Origin: Planococcus maritimus
Lineage (GTDB): Bacteria > Bacillota > Bacilli > Bacillales_A > Planococcaceae
Length of the DNA: 64,000 bases
NCBI RefSeq assembly: GCF_001592825.1
Contig: NZ_LTZG01000001.1
Coordinates: 496,001 to 560,000, forward strand
Reading direction: 5' to 3'
The position numbers and the translations under genes are program-made. Each line of letters starts with the position of its first letter. Within the stretch, counting starts at the first letter, position 1. The notes below the pieces were generated by a model. It had not been told where the DNA came from, ran no database searches, and saw nothing but the letters and a program-made list of their open reading frames with translations. Positions 54,301-62,513 of the stretch are shown here, one piece after another.

Positions 54301-54768
54301 CAATGTCCTAGGTGCCCCAGCTGTTTCTAGCGATGAACGGATGGTGCCGAGTTCATCGCAATCGATGCAATAACGGGAAAATTCCTTGATCAATTGTTCA
54401 ATCTGGTCAGTGAAGCCCCGCTTCCCTGCCGCTCTTCGAAACAAATTAAATTCATCTCTATGTTCTTCGAGCAAACTGCGGATTAGCATGCGGTAGCCAA
54501 ATGTATCAATTTCTTTGCGGCTGATTCCGCCAACTTCTTGTAACACACGCCAGGCAAGCCGCTTGAATGTGACGGCTTGCGCACGGATCATCCCATTCAT
54601 GCCGTATGCAGCGGACAACCGATACTCCGTAGAAAACGACATTTGGTCGGGAACAATGAGAAATATCGGATCACCGTCCGCTTGGTCTTTTAAACTATCG
54701 GCGATTTCCTCTTGGACAAAGCGGGTTTTTCCAGTTCCTGCACGCCCGTAAACAATGCGTAGAGACAT
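51292..54768 (-). CDS. addB: ATP-dependent helicase/nuclease subunit AddB
   Basis: 1158 residues from ATG 54768 (AAGGGG 8 bases upstream). The N-terminal helicase-like part keeps Walker A GRAGTGKTRF. The C-terminal nuclease core is LRVVDYKSSKQG. Four cysteines for the Fe-S cluster are visible, one in YHSCHFAHYA and three in CQFCNFRAVC near the C-terminus. AddB recognises Chi and degrades the 5' strand in known systems. It is first of the addB-addA pair, with a LexA-like palindrome upstream. Confidence 0.97.
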   Translation of the reverse strand: MSLRIVYGRAGTGKTRFVQEEIADSLKDQADGDPIFLIVPDQMSFSTEYRLSAAYGMNGMIRAQAVTFKRLAWRVLQEVGGISRKEIDTFGYRMLIRSLLEEHRDEFNLFRRAAGKRGFTDQIEQLIKEFSRYCIDCDELGTIRSSLETAGAPRTLQDKAADLELILLEIDRRLGKVFVDSEGHLGLLSEKIRHSEMIKQSVIYIDGFVSFTAREFQIIEELLKHAKSVTIVLPMDDASSAEDEQSLFYQSAVTASRLTDLAAAEGIELEPEVYLRETKRFNNEELMHVERFIETFPAPSIQGQGAVELVEASNRRAEIHELARSIRQQVMEGSRYHDIAVLYRQPEVYDELINTIFPQYEIPYFISQKKSMLHHPLIEFSRSALEAVIGNYAYEPVFRALKTDLFFPEGNVTKWRERGDQLENFVLANGIYGERWFDDKRWVYKKYRGLEFHSGIQTDEELALQMELQTVRDVVRDPLERLKNRLNDCVTGRDFATILFQFVEELDVYSKIQLLKDREEADHQLLAATEHEQAWNQWVGVLDQFVLMFGDKELGLQSAARILDEGFETLEFSRIPPSLDQVTIAKMDLARLMDIRSVFIIGANDGVLPQRIEHEGLLTDTEREWFQKIGIELAPSSRMRLMDETYMAYRSFSSASDRLSVSYPIADEEGKALLPSLYIRKIADLLQLEPKLAAIGPEELHEPDALEYISHPRATLSHLAAQIRSGELTGHWQAVLDYYREDPLWSSIIQQIFKPLSYTKAERLSEGTAESLYGAPIASSVSRIETYHSCHFAHYAAYGLKLEERSHYRLAAPAMGDLFHAAIKWISDEVMQLGVSWSSLSKEQCADLAKRAIEQLSPYFVNQILLSSHRYRYIQYKLEGIIRQTAFMLSKHAQVSGFVPVALEVGFGTKEAIPPLDIPLERGRKMNVRGRIDRIDSTDIGGKPYLRVVDYKSSKQGLDLGEVYHGLALQTFTYLDVALTHSKRWLGEQAEPAGVLYFHMHNPMLKMTKLLTAEELEEELAKSFKMNGLVVEDPEVIQAMDDQIDGYSNVIPVRLNKNGSVSKGSSKTVEKEDMETIREFVRKKHQGAGNGILDGRTDVSPYRLKNDTPCQFCNFRAVCQFDPSDPDQTYRKLPVLSSEQAVEKIRKEVGRDDTEKTE

Positions 54769-54789
54769 ATAATGCACCCCTTCTCAATA

Positions 54790-54805
54790 AAGAACATTTG
54801 TTCTT
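54790..54805. promoter_or_regulatory. LexA-like palindrome upstream of addBA
   Basis: AAGAACATTTGTTCTT contains the core GAAC-N4-GTTC of the Gram-positive SOS box (CGAACnnnnGTTCG); the outer C and G are A and T. It lies 22 bp before the addB start, next to a TACAAT (-10-like) on the minus strand. Confidence 0.5.
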
Positions 54806-54822
54806 ATTGTACTATAAACGAT

Positions 54823-54862
54823 AAAAAAGAACGACTTTCCTGTTAAGATAGCCGTTCTTTTT
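54823..54862 (-). terminator. Terminator of the TVP38-family gene
   Basis: Minus-strand AAAGAACG/CGTTCTTT stem followed by TTT. The last codons of the gene lie in its left arm and loop. Confidence 0.72.
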
Positions 54863-55475
54863 CACGTTCTTCCTTTGCTCTCTTGAAATCGGCTTCAACT
54901 CTTTTGTTGAGCCGCTTCTCCAGAATTTTCCCGATGATATACAACAAGACGATGACGGCGATCACGATGCCTGTTCGGACCGGCTGGGTGAATAATGCCC
55001 GGATGTCATAGCCGACGTACGAGATGGTCAAAACCATGACAAACTTCCCGGCCATCAAGGTCAATAGATAATAATGGCGGCTAATATTCGATAAGCCTGC
55101 CACTAGATTGACGAGTGCTGATGGTGTAAACGGGAAACACAGCAGCAAGAATAATGGACCGAAGCCATTGCGCTCTACCCAATGAATAAGCCGTTCCACT
55201 TTCTGGTGGCGCGTCATGAACTTCATGAAGCGCGCTTGCCCAAATTTTCGGACCAACAAAAAGACTGTATATGATCCAGCGACCGCCCCGCCCCAGGATA
55301 AGAGGAAGCCAAGCCATAAACCGTACGCAGTGGCATTCGCAAAAACGAACACAAATAATGGCAAAAACGGCAAAAACGATTCGATGAACGGCAGCAAAAA
55401 TCCAATGAACGGACCAAATGCCCGGTAAGATTGCGTTAACTCGACAATGTTTTCCATCGTAAAAAAATCCGACAT
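54843..55475 (-). CDS. TVP38/TMEM64 family membrane protein
   Basis: A 210-residue protein of the DedA/VTT superfamily. Helices alternate with amphipathic re-entrant segments: FGPFIGFLLPFIESFLPFLPLFVFVFANA, GFLLSWGGAVAGSYTVFLLVRKFG, NGFGPLFLLLCFPFTPSALVNLVAGLS. The F/Y-x-x-x-R and G-x-x-x-(V/A)-x-x-x-x-(F/Y) elements of the SNARE-associated domain are present. VTT proteins are linked to lipid flipping, including undecaprenyl-phosphate. The C-terminus is basic. It lies downstream of no clear operon partner. Confidence 0.87.
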   Translation of the reverse strand: MSDFFTMENIVELTQSYRAFGPFIGFLLPFIESFLPFLPLFVFVFANATAYGLWLGFLLSWGGAVAGSYTVFLLVRKFGQARFMKFMTRHQKVERLIHWVERNGFGPLFLLLCFPFTPSALVNLVAGLSNISRHYYLLTLMAGKFVMVLTISYVGYDIRALFTQPVRTGIVIAVIVLLYIIGKILEKRLNKRVEADFKRAKEEREKERLS

Positions 55476-55617
55476 AGGCTCAGTCCTTTTAAATTGCGTG
55501 ATTTTTCAATTATGAATCTAATAACAGGAAAAAATATGCTATGCTATTATAATTACTTTACACTCTTTTCCCCGTTTTGGAAAAGAGAAATACTTGCGGC
55601 CAAAGGAGCGGAACAAA

Positions 55618-56310
55618 TTGAAGGAACACGGATTTTCTTCTGGGATTAGAGCCGGCGCGAGCATCGCCATCGGCTATTTCCCAGTCGCATTGACTTTTGG
55701 GCTGTTGGCGAAAACGACAGGCTTGTCTCTCATCGAAGCGACGGCCATGAGCATCTTCGTTTTTGCCGGTGCCGCCCAGTACATATCACTTTCCCTCATC
55801 ACAGCCGGTGTACTCCCGGCGCTCATCGTCGTCAACACGTTCATCGTCAATATTCGCCATTTTTTGATGACGGCAGCATTGAACGAAAAAATGGAGCCGG
55901 CCGCCCGTTGGAAAAAAGCGCTGTATGCGTTTGGCATTACCGATGAAACTTTTACGGTGCTCGCCACACAACCAGGCCATAAAATCCGAACTTCATTTGC
56001 AGCTGGCGTCATTGTCATATCTTACGGAAGTTGGGTATTGTTCACTGCACTCGGCCATTTGATTGGCGCCAGCCTCCCAGCTTTTCTGCAGGCGTCCATG
56101 TCCATCGCCCTGTATGCAATGTTTGTCGGCTTGCTTGTGCCGTCGATGAAAGGCAACCGCAAAGTCGTCAGCCTGGCATTGATCGCCGCCCTATTCAACT
56201 CGCTATTTTTCTTCACCGGCTGGCTGTCCACCGGCTGGGCCATTATGGTGTCGACTCTCGCTTCAGCAATCATCATTGAACTAATTTCACGGAAAGGAGT
56301 TGCCGCCTGA
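55618..56310 (+). CDS. azlC: Branched-chain amino acid exporter large subunit AzlC
   Basis: 230 residues from TTG 55618, 9 nt after AAAGGAG; the in-frame codons further upstream overlap that site. Typical AzlC features are GYFPVALTFGLLAKTTGLSLIEA, FVFAGAAQYISLSLI and FIVNIRHFLMTAALNE, with about five helices. With AzlD it exports branched-chain amino acids or analogues. The stop codon TGA shares its A with the azlD ATG. Confidence 0.92.
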   Translation: MKEHGFSSGIRAGASIAIGYFPVALTFGLLAKTTGLSLIEATAMSIFVFAGAAQYISLSLITAGVLPALIVVNTFIVNIRHFLMTAALNEKMEPAARWKKALYAFGITDETFTVLATQPGHKIRTSFAAGVIVISYGSWVLFTALGHLIGASLPAFLQASMSIALYAMFVGLLVPSMKGNRKVVSLALIAALFNSLFFFTGWLSTGWAIMVSTLASAIIIELISRKGVAA

Positions 56311-56618
56311 TGGGTGCTTGGATCTGGTGGATGATTTTTGGAATGGCTATCGTTACCTATATTCCACGTGCTATCCCGTTAACCTTTTTGGAAGGCCGTG
56401 AATTGCCAGAAGTGGTGCAGAATGTATTACGCAATATTCCGTACGCCGTACTTGGCGCATTGATTTTTCCGGCTGTGTTCTTCATTCAGGAAAACATCTG
56501 GTTCGGCGTGATCGGTGTCGCCTCTGCATTTGCCATCGCAATTGCCGGAGCGAATGTAATTTTCGTCATACTTGGGACGATCGCTATACTTTCCATATAT
56601 GGACTTTGGTTCGGATAA
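56310..56618 (+). CDS. azlD: Branched-chain amino acid exporter small subunit AzlD
   Basis: A 102-residue protein with four helices. IPRAIPLTFLEGRELPEVVQN and the LRNIPYAVLGALIFPAVF segment are typical of the AzlD family. Coupled translation with azlC through the TGATG overlap. The pair ends at a bidirectional terminator. Confidence 0.92.
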   Translation: MGAWIWWMIFGMAIVTYIPRAIPLTFLEGRELPEVVQNVLRNIPYAVLGALIFPAVFFIQENIWFGVIGVASAFAIAIAGANVIFVILGTIAILSIYGLWFG

Positions 56619-56619
56619 G

Positions 56620-56662
56620 AAAAAAAGCCGTCACTCATTTTCATGAGCTTCGGCTTTTTTTC
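56620..56662. terminator. Bidirectional terminator between azlD and csbA
   Basis: AAAAAAGCCG/CGGCTTTTTT with an inner CTCAT/ATGAG hairpin. It serves azlD on the plus strand and csbA on the minus strand; the csbA stop lies in the loop arm. Confidence 0.85.
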
Positions 56663-56888
56663 TTTTTTGATACATATTGCTCGCATACCAGAAACCAGCT
56701 GTTAATGAAGCGGCGTTGACAATGAACAATAGCCACGTATGAGTGAAGCCGGCATACACTGCCGCTGCAATCAATGCTACGGTCAAGATGAGGCCGACAT
56801 AATGGTTGAATGTCACGCGCGTAAACAGGATCACAAGAAGCCCGGGCACAAATAGCGATAGGAAAAACTTAGTCACCATTGACTCCAT
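56631..56888 (-). CDS. csbA: CsbA-like membrane protein (DUF2198)
   Basis: An 85-residue protein with three hydrophobic helices (about residues 8-22, 30-46, 52-67) and a charged C-terminus KKRKKAEAHENE. VPGLLVILFTRVTFNHYVGLILT resembles B. subtilis CsbA, a sigma-B-controlled membrane protein of unknown role. ATG 56888 follows AAGGAG, 12 bp after minJ. A sigma-B promoter is not obvious here. Confidence 0.75.
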   Translation of the reverse strand: MESMVTKFFLSLFVPGLLVILFTRVTFNHYVGLILTVALIAAAVYAGFTHTWLLFIVNAASLTAGFWYASNMYQKRKKAEAHENE

Positions 56889-56900
56889 ATTTTTCTCTCC

Positions 56901-58058
56901 TTACTCGACAATCAAGAGCCCTAGACGATGGTGGTCATGACGGAAGACAACATGTTGTCGCAGACGCATTTCCAGGTTGTGGTCGATTACTTCTAAGCGA
57001 CAATGCGCCGCGTTTAGTTGGATGGCTTCGTATAGTTCCGTTTCATTCGTCACAGTGGTGCCGTTTACTTTGCGGATGATTTCCCCGCGCACAAGCCCCA
57101 TTTTTTCTGCAGGCGAGCCCGGCAGCACATCGATGATCATGACACCTTGCGCTTGTGGAGTCACTGTATAATTCCCGCTACGCTCTTTTTGCGCATAATA
57201 CACGCTGATGCCTAAACGGAACACTGTACCAGCTGCAAGTGCGATGATTGCCATCGGCTGCCAAAGAAAACCGAATAGGGCAAGAACAATCGTCAAGACA
57301 GCCGACCCTGCAACCGATTTGGCGATTTTCGGATACAAGTAAACAGGCAAGGTACGTTTACTGCGGCCTTGGAACCCGAATACGACTGGGAACAAGATGA
57401 AGGAAAAGGCCGATTCTCCAATCGGCAGCTGCGGCCAATACGGTGCGTATTCAGAAATCATTTCTCCTGGCACGACCAGCACTGCCGGGATCAGCCATAA
57501 CCGGCGGGAAATATAGGCAGCTGCACGCAAGCCACGCGCCGATTTATGCAGGCGCGGCGAAGCGGCTGCTGCCGCTGACTTGTCGATCATACGGCTTTCG
57601 ATAAACAGGACAATCCCTGAAATCAAAGCGACTGAAATGAGCCAACCGTCCGAAAAGCTTCGACCAGCCATTTCGGCGAATCCAAGATTGAGACTCCAAT
57701 TACTAGCTTCGAATAACCAAACGATTGCTGCTGCAGCTCCCGCTAAATAAATAAAAGAAGCCAGATGATAAAATCCGCTCAGCATGATAATTATGCTGAT
57801 GATGCTAAGCGCAATCAGCCACTCCATCGGTACTGCTAACCCGGCCGCTGCGACGATCACCGATAAGATCAATGCATATAGCCAGCCATCCTTCAATAAG
57901 CGCTTGAATTCCGTCCCGCCGTACACAATCCGCGTACGGAAAATCCGGCGTTCTTTTTTAACGCGAAAATATCCAAGCATCGTCGCAGCAAATAATGCGA
58001 CATAAAAAACAGGGTTGAGAAAAAACATGGCGATTGCCATCAAAAAATCCGTTAACAC
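56901..58058 (-). CDS. minJ: MinJ-like PDZ membrane protein
   Basis: A 385-residue protein with about eight membrane helices in the first 285 residues and a C-terminal cytoplasmic PDZ domain (about 295-385: GVMIIDVLPGSPAEKMGLVRGEIIRKVNGTTV). This architecture, length and locus fit B. subtilis MinJ (YvjD), which links MinCD to DivIVA at the division site. It starts at GTG 58058; the ribosome-binding site is weak (AAGGA 13 bases upstream). csbA follows in the same operon. Confidence 0.85.
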   Translation of the reverse strand: MLTDFLMAIAMFFLNPVFYVALFAATMLGYFRVKKERRIFRTRIVYGGTEFKRLLKDGWLYALILSVIVAAAGLAVPMEWLIALSIISIIIMLSGFYHLASFIYLAGAAAAIVWLFEASNWSLNLGFAEMAGRSFSDGWLISVALISGIVLFIESRMIDKSAAAAASPRLHKSARGLRAAAYISRRLWLIPAVLVVPGEMISEYAPYWPQLPIGESAFSFILFPVVFGFQGRSKRTLPVYLYPKIAKSVAGSAVLTIVLALFGFLWQPMAIIALAAGTVFRLGISVYYAQKERSGNYTVTPQAQGVMIIDVLPGSPAEKMGLVRGEIIRKVNGTTVTNETELYEAIQLNAAHCRLEVIDHNLEMRLRQHVVFRHDHHRLGLLIVE

Positions 58059-58139
58059 TCCACTGACACCATCCTTAAGCTAAATGAACTTATCTTCCAT
58101 TGTACCAAAGAAGCAGGGATAGCCCTACACCTTTTTCAA

Positions 58140-59246
58140 TCAGTTGAATGCCAGTTTCAGCTGCCCAAGAATATCTTCAGTGCCTTCGATGCCAGCAGAC
58201 AGCCTGACGACCCGCTCGGTCACGCCAATACGTGCTTTTTCCTCCGCCGATAATGCGCGGTGCGATGTGCCGAATGGATACGATACTGTGGTCTCGACTC
58301 CAGCCAAGGTCGGAACGATTTTGATCCAACCGAGTGAAGAGAAGAAAGTGGAGATATCCATCGACTCAGGCAATTCAAACGAAACAATGGCGCCTTTTCC
58401 TGGATACCATACTCGCGCTTTGTCTTGCAGAAAATCAGCAATCGCCTGTGCATTGGCAGTCTGTTTCTCCATCCGCAACGCTAAAGTCTTAATGCCACGA
58501 ATGGTCAACCATGCTTCAAACGGGCTTAAATTCATGCCGAGATTGACCACGCGTTTTGTGGCTTCTTCGATCAAAGATTCATCTCCGACCAATACCCCTG
58601 AAGTGACATCGCTATGTCCACCGAGATATTTGGTTGCGCTATGTACGACTAAATCCACACCTTGAGCATAAGGCGTATATGTGTAAGGTGTTGCAAAGGT
58701 ATTATCGATCATCACTTTCACGCCGTATTGATTTTTCAAACGGACAAGGCCTTCGATATCTTCGATTCGCAGAAATGGATTGGTAATCGATTCACTGACG
58801 ATTAATTTCACTTCAGGAAAATCAACAAGCATTTGCTCGATCGTGCCGATATCCGAAAAATCTTCGAAGTGCACGGTAATGCCGAGCCTTTTCAATTCTT
58901 CTTTCAATAAATGGAAAGTTCCGCCATAGACATCCTCAGCAGCAAGGATATGGTCTCCTGCTTGGGCAACAGCTAAGATTCCAGCAAGTATCGCTGACAT
59001 GCCAGAAGATGCAGCCACGCCTCTCGGTGCCCCTTCAAGCTGTGCAACCGTTTGTCCAAGTGCATCTGTATTCGGGTTCGCTGTCCGGGTGTAGAGATAC
59101 GTTCCATTTCCTTCGTAATAGCCTTCCAATTCTTCCAACGAAGAAAAAGAGAAAGCCGATGTTTGATAAAGCGGCATGACTTTCGGGCGGATTGTCCGCT
59201 CTTCTACGCCTGCTGTGTGTACGGATTTCGTGTCGATTGATGTCAT
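58140..59246 (-). CDS. Cys/Met metabolism PLP-dependent enzyme (trans-sulfuration family)
   Basis: A 368-residue fold-type I PLP enzyme of the cystathionine gamma-synthase/gamma-lyase group. Lys206 in VHSATKYLGGHSD holds PLP, Asp181 in MIDNTFATP contacts the pyridine nitrogen, and YTR (residues 52-54) belongs to the phosphate/partner loop. VVRLSAGIEGTEDI is the family C-terminal mark. Whether it makes cystathionine, uses O-acetylhomoserine with sulfide, or cleaves cystathionine or methionine cannot be decided. Its start shares a base with the upstream thioredoxin gene stop (TAATG), and no SAM riboswitch or T-box is visible. Confidence 0.88.
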   Translation of the reverse strand: MTSIDTKSVHTAGVEERTIRPKVMPLYQTSAFSFSSLEELEGYYEGNGTYLYTRTANPNTDALGQTVAQLEGAPRGVAASSGMSAILAGILAVAQAGDHILAAEDVYGGTFHLLKEELKRLGITVHFEDFSDIGTIEQMLVDFPEVKLIVSESITNPFLRIEDIEGLVRLKNQYGVKVMIDNTFATPYTYTPYAQGVDLVVHSATKYLGGHSDVTSGVLVGDESLIEEATKRVVNLGMNLSPFEAWLTIRGIKTLALRMEKQTANAQAIADFLQDKARVWYPGKGAIVSFELPESMDISTFFSSLGWIKIVPTLAGVETTVSYPFGTSHRALSAEEKARIGVTERVVRLSAGIEGTEDILGQLKLAFN

Positions 59247-59833
59247 TATGATTCCCCCTCATTGATTTCGTCGATAAATCCATTCATCATGTCTTCGTCC
59301 ATCGGGCCGACGATTTTATGAAGTATACGGCCTTCTCTGTCTATGATATAGGAAGTTGGTATCGAAAACGCTTGGTAAAGCGCACCAATGTCTCCGTCTA
59401 CATCCATCGGAATTGGAAAACTCAAGCCGAATTCTTCGACAAATTTTTCGATTTCCGACATGCCCCGGTCTTCTGTCGTTAAGTTAACAGCGACCACCTC
59501 GACATCCTGCTCCTGCTGTTTGTCATAGAACGTCTGCATATGAGGCATTTCTGCACGGCAAGGTGGACACCATGTCGCCCAGAAGTTAAGGATGACCGCT
59601 TTTCCACGGTAATCCGATAAGCGCACATCCTCTCCTGCCAATGTCGTCAATTCGAAGTCAGGGGCCAACTCGCCTTTCGCTAAGCCTTCATCGGTCGGAA
59701 GAAAATCGACCGTACTGCCAAGCGCCATTTTATTCAATGCACGGTCTTCTTGTTGGCTGTCAAAGACTGCCCATACCGCAAGAATGATGACCACGATGGC
59801 GGCTATTAGGAGCCCGATCATTTTTTTCGACAT
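59246..59833 (-). CDS. TlpA/ResA-type thioredoxin
   Basis: 195 residues from ATG 59833 (ATGGAG 8 bases upstream). A single N-terminal membrane helix (about residues 4-24) anchors a thioredoxin domain facing outward. The active site is WATWCPPCRAEMP, and the substrate-selecting IPTSYIIDREGRI holds the cis-Pro. TlpA/ResA proteins reduce apocytochrome c cysteines or other exported disulfides. It is translationally coupled to the PLP enzyme downstream. Cytochrome c551, which needs reduced haem-site cysteines, is encoded 4 kb away. Confidence 0.9.
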   Translation of the reverse strand: MSKKMIGLLIAAIVVIILAVWAVFDSQQEDRALNKMALGSTVDFLPTDEGLAKGELAPDFELTTLAGEDVRLSDYRGKAVILNFWATWCPPCRAEMPHMQTFYDKQQEQDVEVVAVNLTTEDRGMSEIEKFVEEFGLSFPIPMDVDGDIGALYQAFSIPTSYIIDREGRILHKIVGPMDEDMMNGFIDEINEGES

Positions 59834-59925
59834 TGTTTTCACTCCATTCCATTACCATCATACGATAAACAAACGATTACTTGCTACTAAATTCACCGGA
59901 ATTATCCCGTAACAAATTGTGTCCA

Positions 59926-59993
59926 TAAAAAAACCGCCACGGCCTCTTCCCAAAACTCCATATGTTCTGGAGCGGAGAAAGTTGCCTTGACGG
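59926..59993 (-). terminator. Terminator of the M23 peptidase gene
   Basis: Minus-strand CCGTCA-x-GG near the start pairs with CC-x-TGGCGG around a long, partly folded loop (CTCCAGAACATATGGAG), followed by seven T. Confidence 0.6.
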
Positions 59994-60002
59994 ATTTTAA
60001 GA

Positions 60003-61517
60003 TTAATAAGAAAGATAGTTGGCTGGGTTCACAGCATTGCTGCGCGCTCCATTCCAAGATCCCACATGGATTTCAAAATGTAAATGAGGCCCAGTCGAAC
60101 GGCCGGTGTTGCCCATGCCTGCAATATATTGGCGCTGTTCAACTTTCTGTCCGACTGATACTCCAATCGAATTTAGATGGCCATATACAGTCGCATAAGG
60201 TTGCCCGTTAATCGAGTGGTTAATAATAATAACATTCCCATATCCGTTCATCGACCCGGCATAGGAGACATAGCCGGCAGCTGAAGCCACGATAGGTGTT
60301 CCAGGAGAGTTGGCGATATCATATCCAAGATGCGTCTCAGCACCGTCCCCGATATCACGTCCACCAAACCCAGATGTGTGACGGCCGGATGCCGGCATGA
60401 CAAAGTTTGCTGCTGGCTTGACGACAGGAGCTGGTGTCGGTGTCGGCGTTGGCGCTGGAGTTGGTGCCGGGCTTGCAGCGCTGGCACTTGCTGATGAAGA
60501 TTTACTTGCTGCTTTTTTGGCTGCGGCTTTTTCAGCTGCAGCTTTTTCGGCTGCAGCTCGTTCAGCAGCCGCTTTCTCTGCTGCGGCACGCTCCGCTGCT
60601 GCTTTTTCAGCTGCTGCCTTTTCGGCTGCGGCTTTACGTTCAGCCTCCGCGATACGGGCACGTTCAGATTCTTCTTCCTTAGCCAATTTCGCCATGCGAG
60701 CTTGCTGTCCCATGATTTGTTTTTCCACTTCAGCGCTGACTTCAAGCGCTTCTTCGTGTTGTGCTTCTAAATTGGTTTTTTCTGAAGCTAAGCGTTTTTG
60801 CTCTGCTTCCATTTGTTTTTTTAAACCTGCCTGTTCTTCTTTTTGGCTATCCAATGAAGCTTTCAATGAAACCAGTTCAGCGCGGCGTTCTTCCTGGTTG
60901 GCAAGAATTGTTTCAACCGCTTCTTTTTTAGCAGCCAATTCTTTTTTGTCCTCGGCTTGCTCACGCATGATGTCACGATCAGCCTCAATTAACGTATTGA
61001 CGGCTGAAACACGGTCGATAAAATCGATAAAGCTATTGGCACCTAATAAGACATCTATGTACTCAACCGAGCCTCCGCCCATTTGAATCGCGCGAGCTCG
61101 TTCTTTCAATAATTCAGTACGCTCATCAATCTTGCGTTCAAGTTCTTCGATTGCTTCTTTCAACTCATCGATTTCTTCTTTCGTCTGGTCAATTTCCGCT
61201 TGCACAGTATCAATTTTCGACTGGGTTTCTTGCATTTTCTTGTCCAATTGTTGGATTTCCGAAACAATGCTATCGAGCTTTGAAGACGTTTCTTGAATCT
61301 CGCCTTCCTTCTCTTGTATCCCCGAGCTTAAGTCTTCTTCTTTTTCTTCTAATTCCTTACGTTCTTTTTCCAATTTTTTCTGTTCACTTTGTACTTGCTG
61401 TTGCTCTTCTTCTAATTCATCCAATTTGCTGCTATTTGCATGCGCAGTAGGCAGCAGCAATGATAAAGCTAGAATTGATGAAGCACCAGATAGTATCCAT
61501 TTAGACTTCGAATTCAA
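60003..61517 (-). CDS. CwlO/PcsB-like peptidoglycan hydrolase (M23 domain)
   Basis: 504 residues from TTG 61517 behind AAAGGGGG. The signal peptide runs to about AHANS (residue 28). A long coiled coil (about 30-280) is rich in Glu/Lys/Gln, then come a repetitive Ala-Glu-Lys linker (AAAEKAAAE units, about 285-335) and a Pro/Thr stretch. A C-terminal LytM/M23 domain (about 375-504) has the zinc-site motifs HLGYD, YGHLN and GPHLHFE. In B. subtilis CwlO and streptococcal PcsB, such coiled-coil hydrolases are switched on by FtsEX. Here the gene directly follows ftsX, which supports that partnership. B. subtilis CwlO has an NlpC/P60 domain; the M23 domain differs. Confidence 0.9.
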   Translation of the reverse strand: MNSKSKWILSGASSILALSLLLPTAHANSSKLDELEEEQQQVQSEQKKLEKERKELEEKEEDLSSGIQEKEGEIQETSSKLDSIVSEIQQLDKKMQETQSKIDTVQAEIDQTKEEIDELKEAIEELERKIDERTELLKERARAIQMGGGSVEYIDVLLGANSFIDFIDRVSAVNTLIEADRDIMREQAEDKKELAAKKEAVETILANQEERRAELVSLKASLDSQKEEQAGLKKQMEAEQKRLASEKTNLEAQHEEALEVSAEVEKQIMGQQARMAKLAKEEESERARIAEAERKAAAEKAAAEKAAAERAAAEKAAAERAAAEKAAAEKAAAKKAASKSSSASASAASPAPTPAPTPTPTPAPVVKPAANFVMPASGRHTSGFGGRDIGDGAETHLGYDIANSPGTPIVASAAGYVSYAGSMNGYGNVIIINHSINGQPYATVYGHLNSIGVSVGQKVEQRQYIAGMGNTGRSTGPHLHFEIHVGSWNGARSNAVNPANYLSY

Positions 61518-61586
61518 GTTCGTTTTCCCCCTTTGGATTTACGTTCTTTTTCTATGTCTGTATTTTATTTCCTAATTTATGTAAGC

Positions 61587-61624
61587 TTAAGGCCTATGGT
61601 TAACATGCGACCATAGGCCTTTGA
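61587..61624 (-). other. Stem-loop between ftsX and the M23 gene
   Basis: Minus-strand AAGGCCTATGGT/ACCATAGGCCTT, a strong 12-bp stem with an 11-nt loop, but with no T-run after it. It probably attenuates or protects the ftsEX message. Confidence 0.6.
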
Positions 61625-61628
61625 TTGA

Positions 61629-62513
61629 TTATACACGTAAAAACTTGCGAATGGACATAAAACTTCCCCAGATTCCGATAAAGACACCCATCGCCAAGAT
61701 CAATGCACTCACTTGGTAAATAAAAGGTGAAAACTCCAGCAGTTGGAAAAGTTCTCCGCTTAGTCGAGGTTGTACGAACTCCGTAATTTTCTGGTATAGC
61801 AGCACGACAAGGCCGATTGGGATAATAGAACCCAAAATTCCTAGCCACATGCCTTCTAGAATGAACGGTACACGGACAAACCAATTGGTTGCCCCGACAA
61901 GTTTCATGATCTCAATTTCGGTACGACGCGCCACAATGGTAATGCGGATCGTATTCGATATCAAGAACATCGCTGTAAACAACAAAGCTAAAATGAGGAC
62001 CAGGCCGACATTGCGCCCAGCGTTCAAGAAATTGAAAAGTTTTTCAATTTTCCCTTCCCCGTATTCTACGTCTTCGATATATTCAAGGGCAGCAATATCG
62101 TTTGCTACCGCTTCTGTCTGTTGAGGTTCTGTCGCTTTTACATAGAACACATCAAACAATGGATTGCTTTGTTCAAATAGGCTCAGTTCTTCGCCAAAGT
62201 CGAGTACGAGATCCGTCAATTCTTCTTCTTTCGTTGAAAAATCGGCTGATTCGACGCCACTCAACCCGGATATCTCTTCCTCGAGTTCAGCAATTTGCTC
62301 TTCTTCTGCCTCGAGAGAAACGAAGACTTTAATTTCGACATCATTTTCGAGGTCATCGGCTACTTTGTTCAAGTTCATCATAATCATGACAAATACTCCC
62401 ACAAGCAGCAATGTAACTGTAACGGCGCTGACAGATGCAAACGTCATCCAGCCATTTCTACCGAGGCTCTTGAGGCTTTCTTTGATGTGGCGGCCAAATG
62501 TTCTAATCTTCAT
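61629..62513 (-). CDS. ftsX: Cell division ABC transporter permease FtsX
   Basis: 294 residues from ATG 62513, 11 nt after GGAGG and inside the end of ftsE. Four membrane helices, at about residues 24-44, 170-190, 222-242 and 264-284. A large extracellular loop (about 50-165) would bind the hydrolase. RNGWMTFASVSAVTVTLLLVGVFVMIM and RRTEIEIMKLVGATNWFVRVPFI are family marks. With FtsE it transmits ATP-driven changes to the peptidoglycan hydrolase. Confidence 0.95.
   Translation of the reverse strand: MKIRTFGRHIKESLKSLGRNGWMTFASVSAVTVTLLLVGVFVMIMMNLNKVADDLENDVEIKVFVSLEAEEEQIAELEEEISGLSGVESADFSTKEEELTDLVLDFGEELSLFEQSNPLFDVFYVKATEPQQTEAVANDIAALEYIEDVEYGEGKIEKLFNFLNAGRNVGLVLILALLFTAMFLISNTIRITIVARRTEIEIMKLVGATNWFVRVPFILEGMWLGILGSIIPIGLVVLLYQKITEFVQPRLSGELFQLLEFSPFIYQVSALILAMGVFIGIWGSFMSIRKFLRV

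Noticed and set aside
60397-61086. A 229-codon plus-strand frame made of Ala/Ser repeats.
   Set aside because: It is the antisense shadow of the Ala-Glu-Lys linker and coiled coil of the M23 peptidase. It has no ribosome-binding site.
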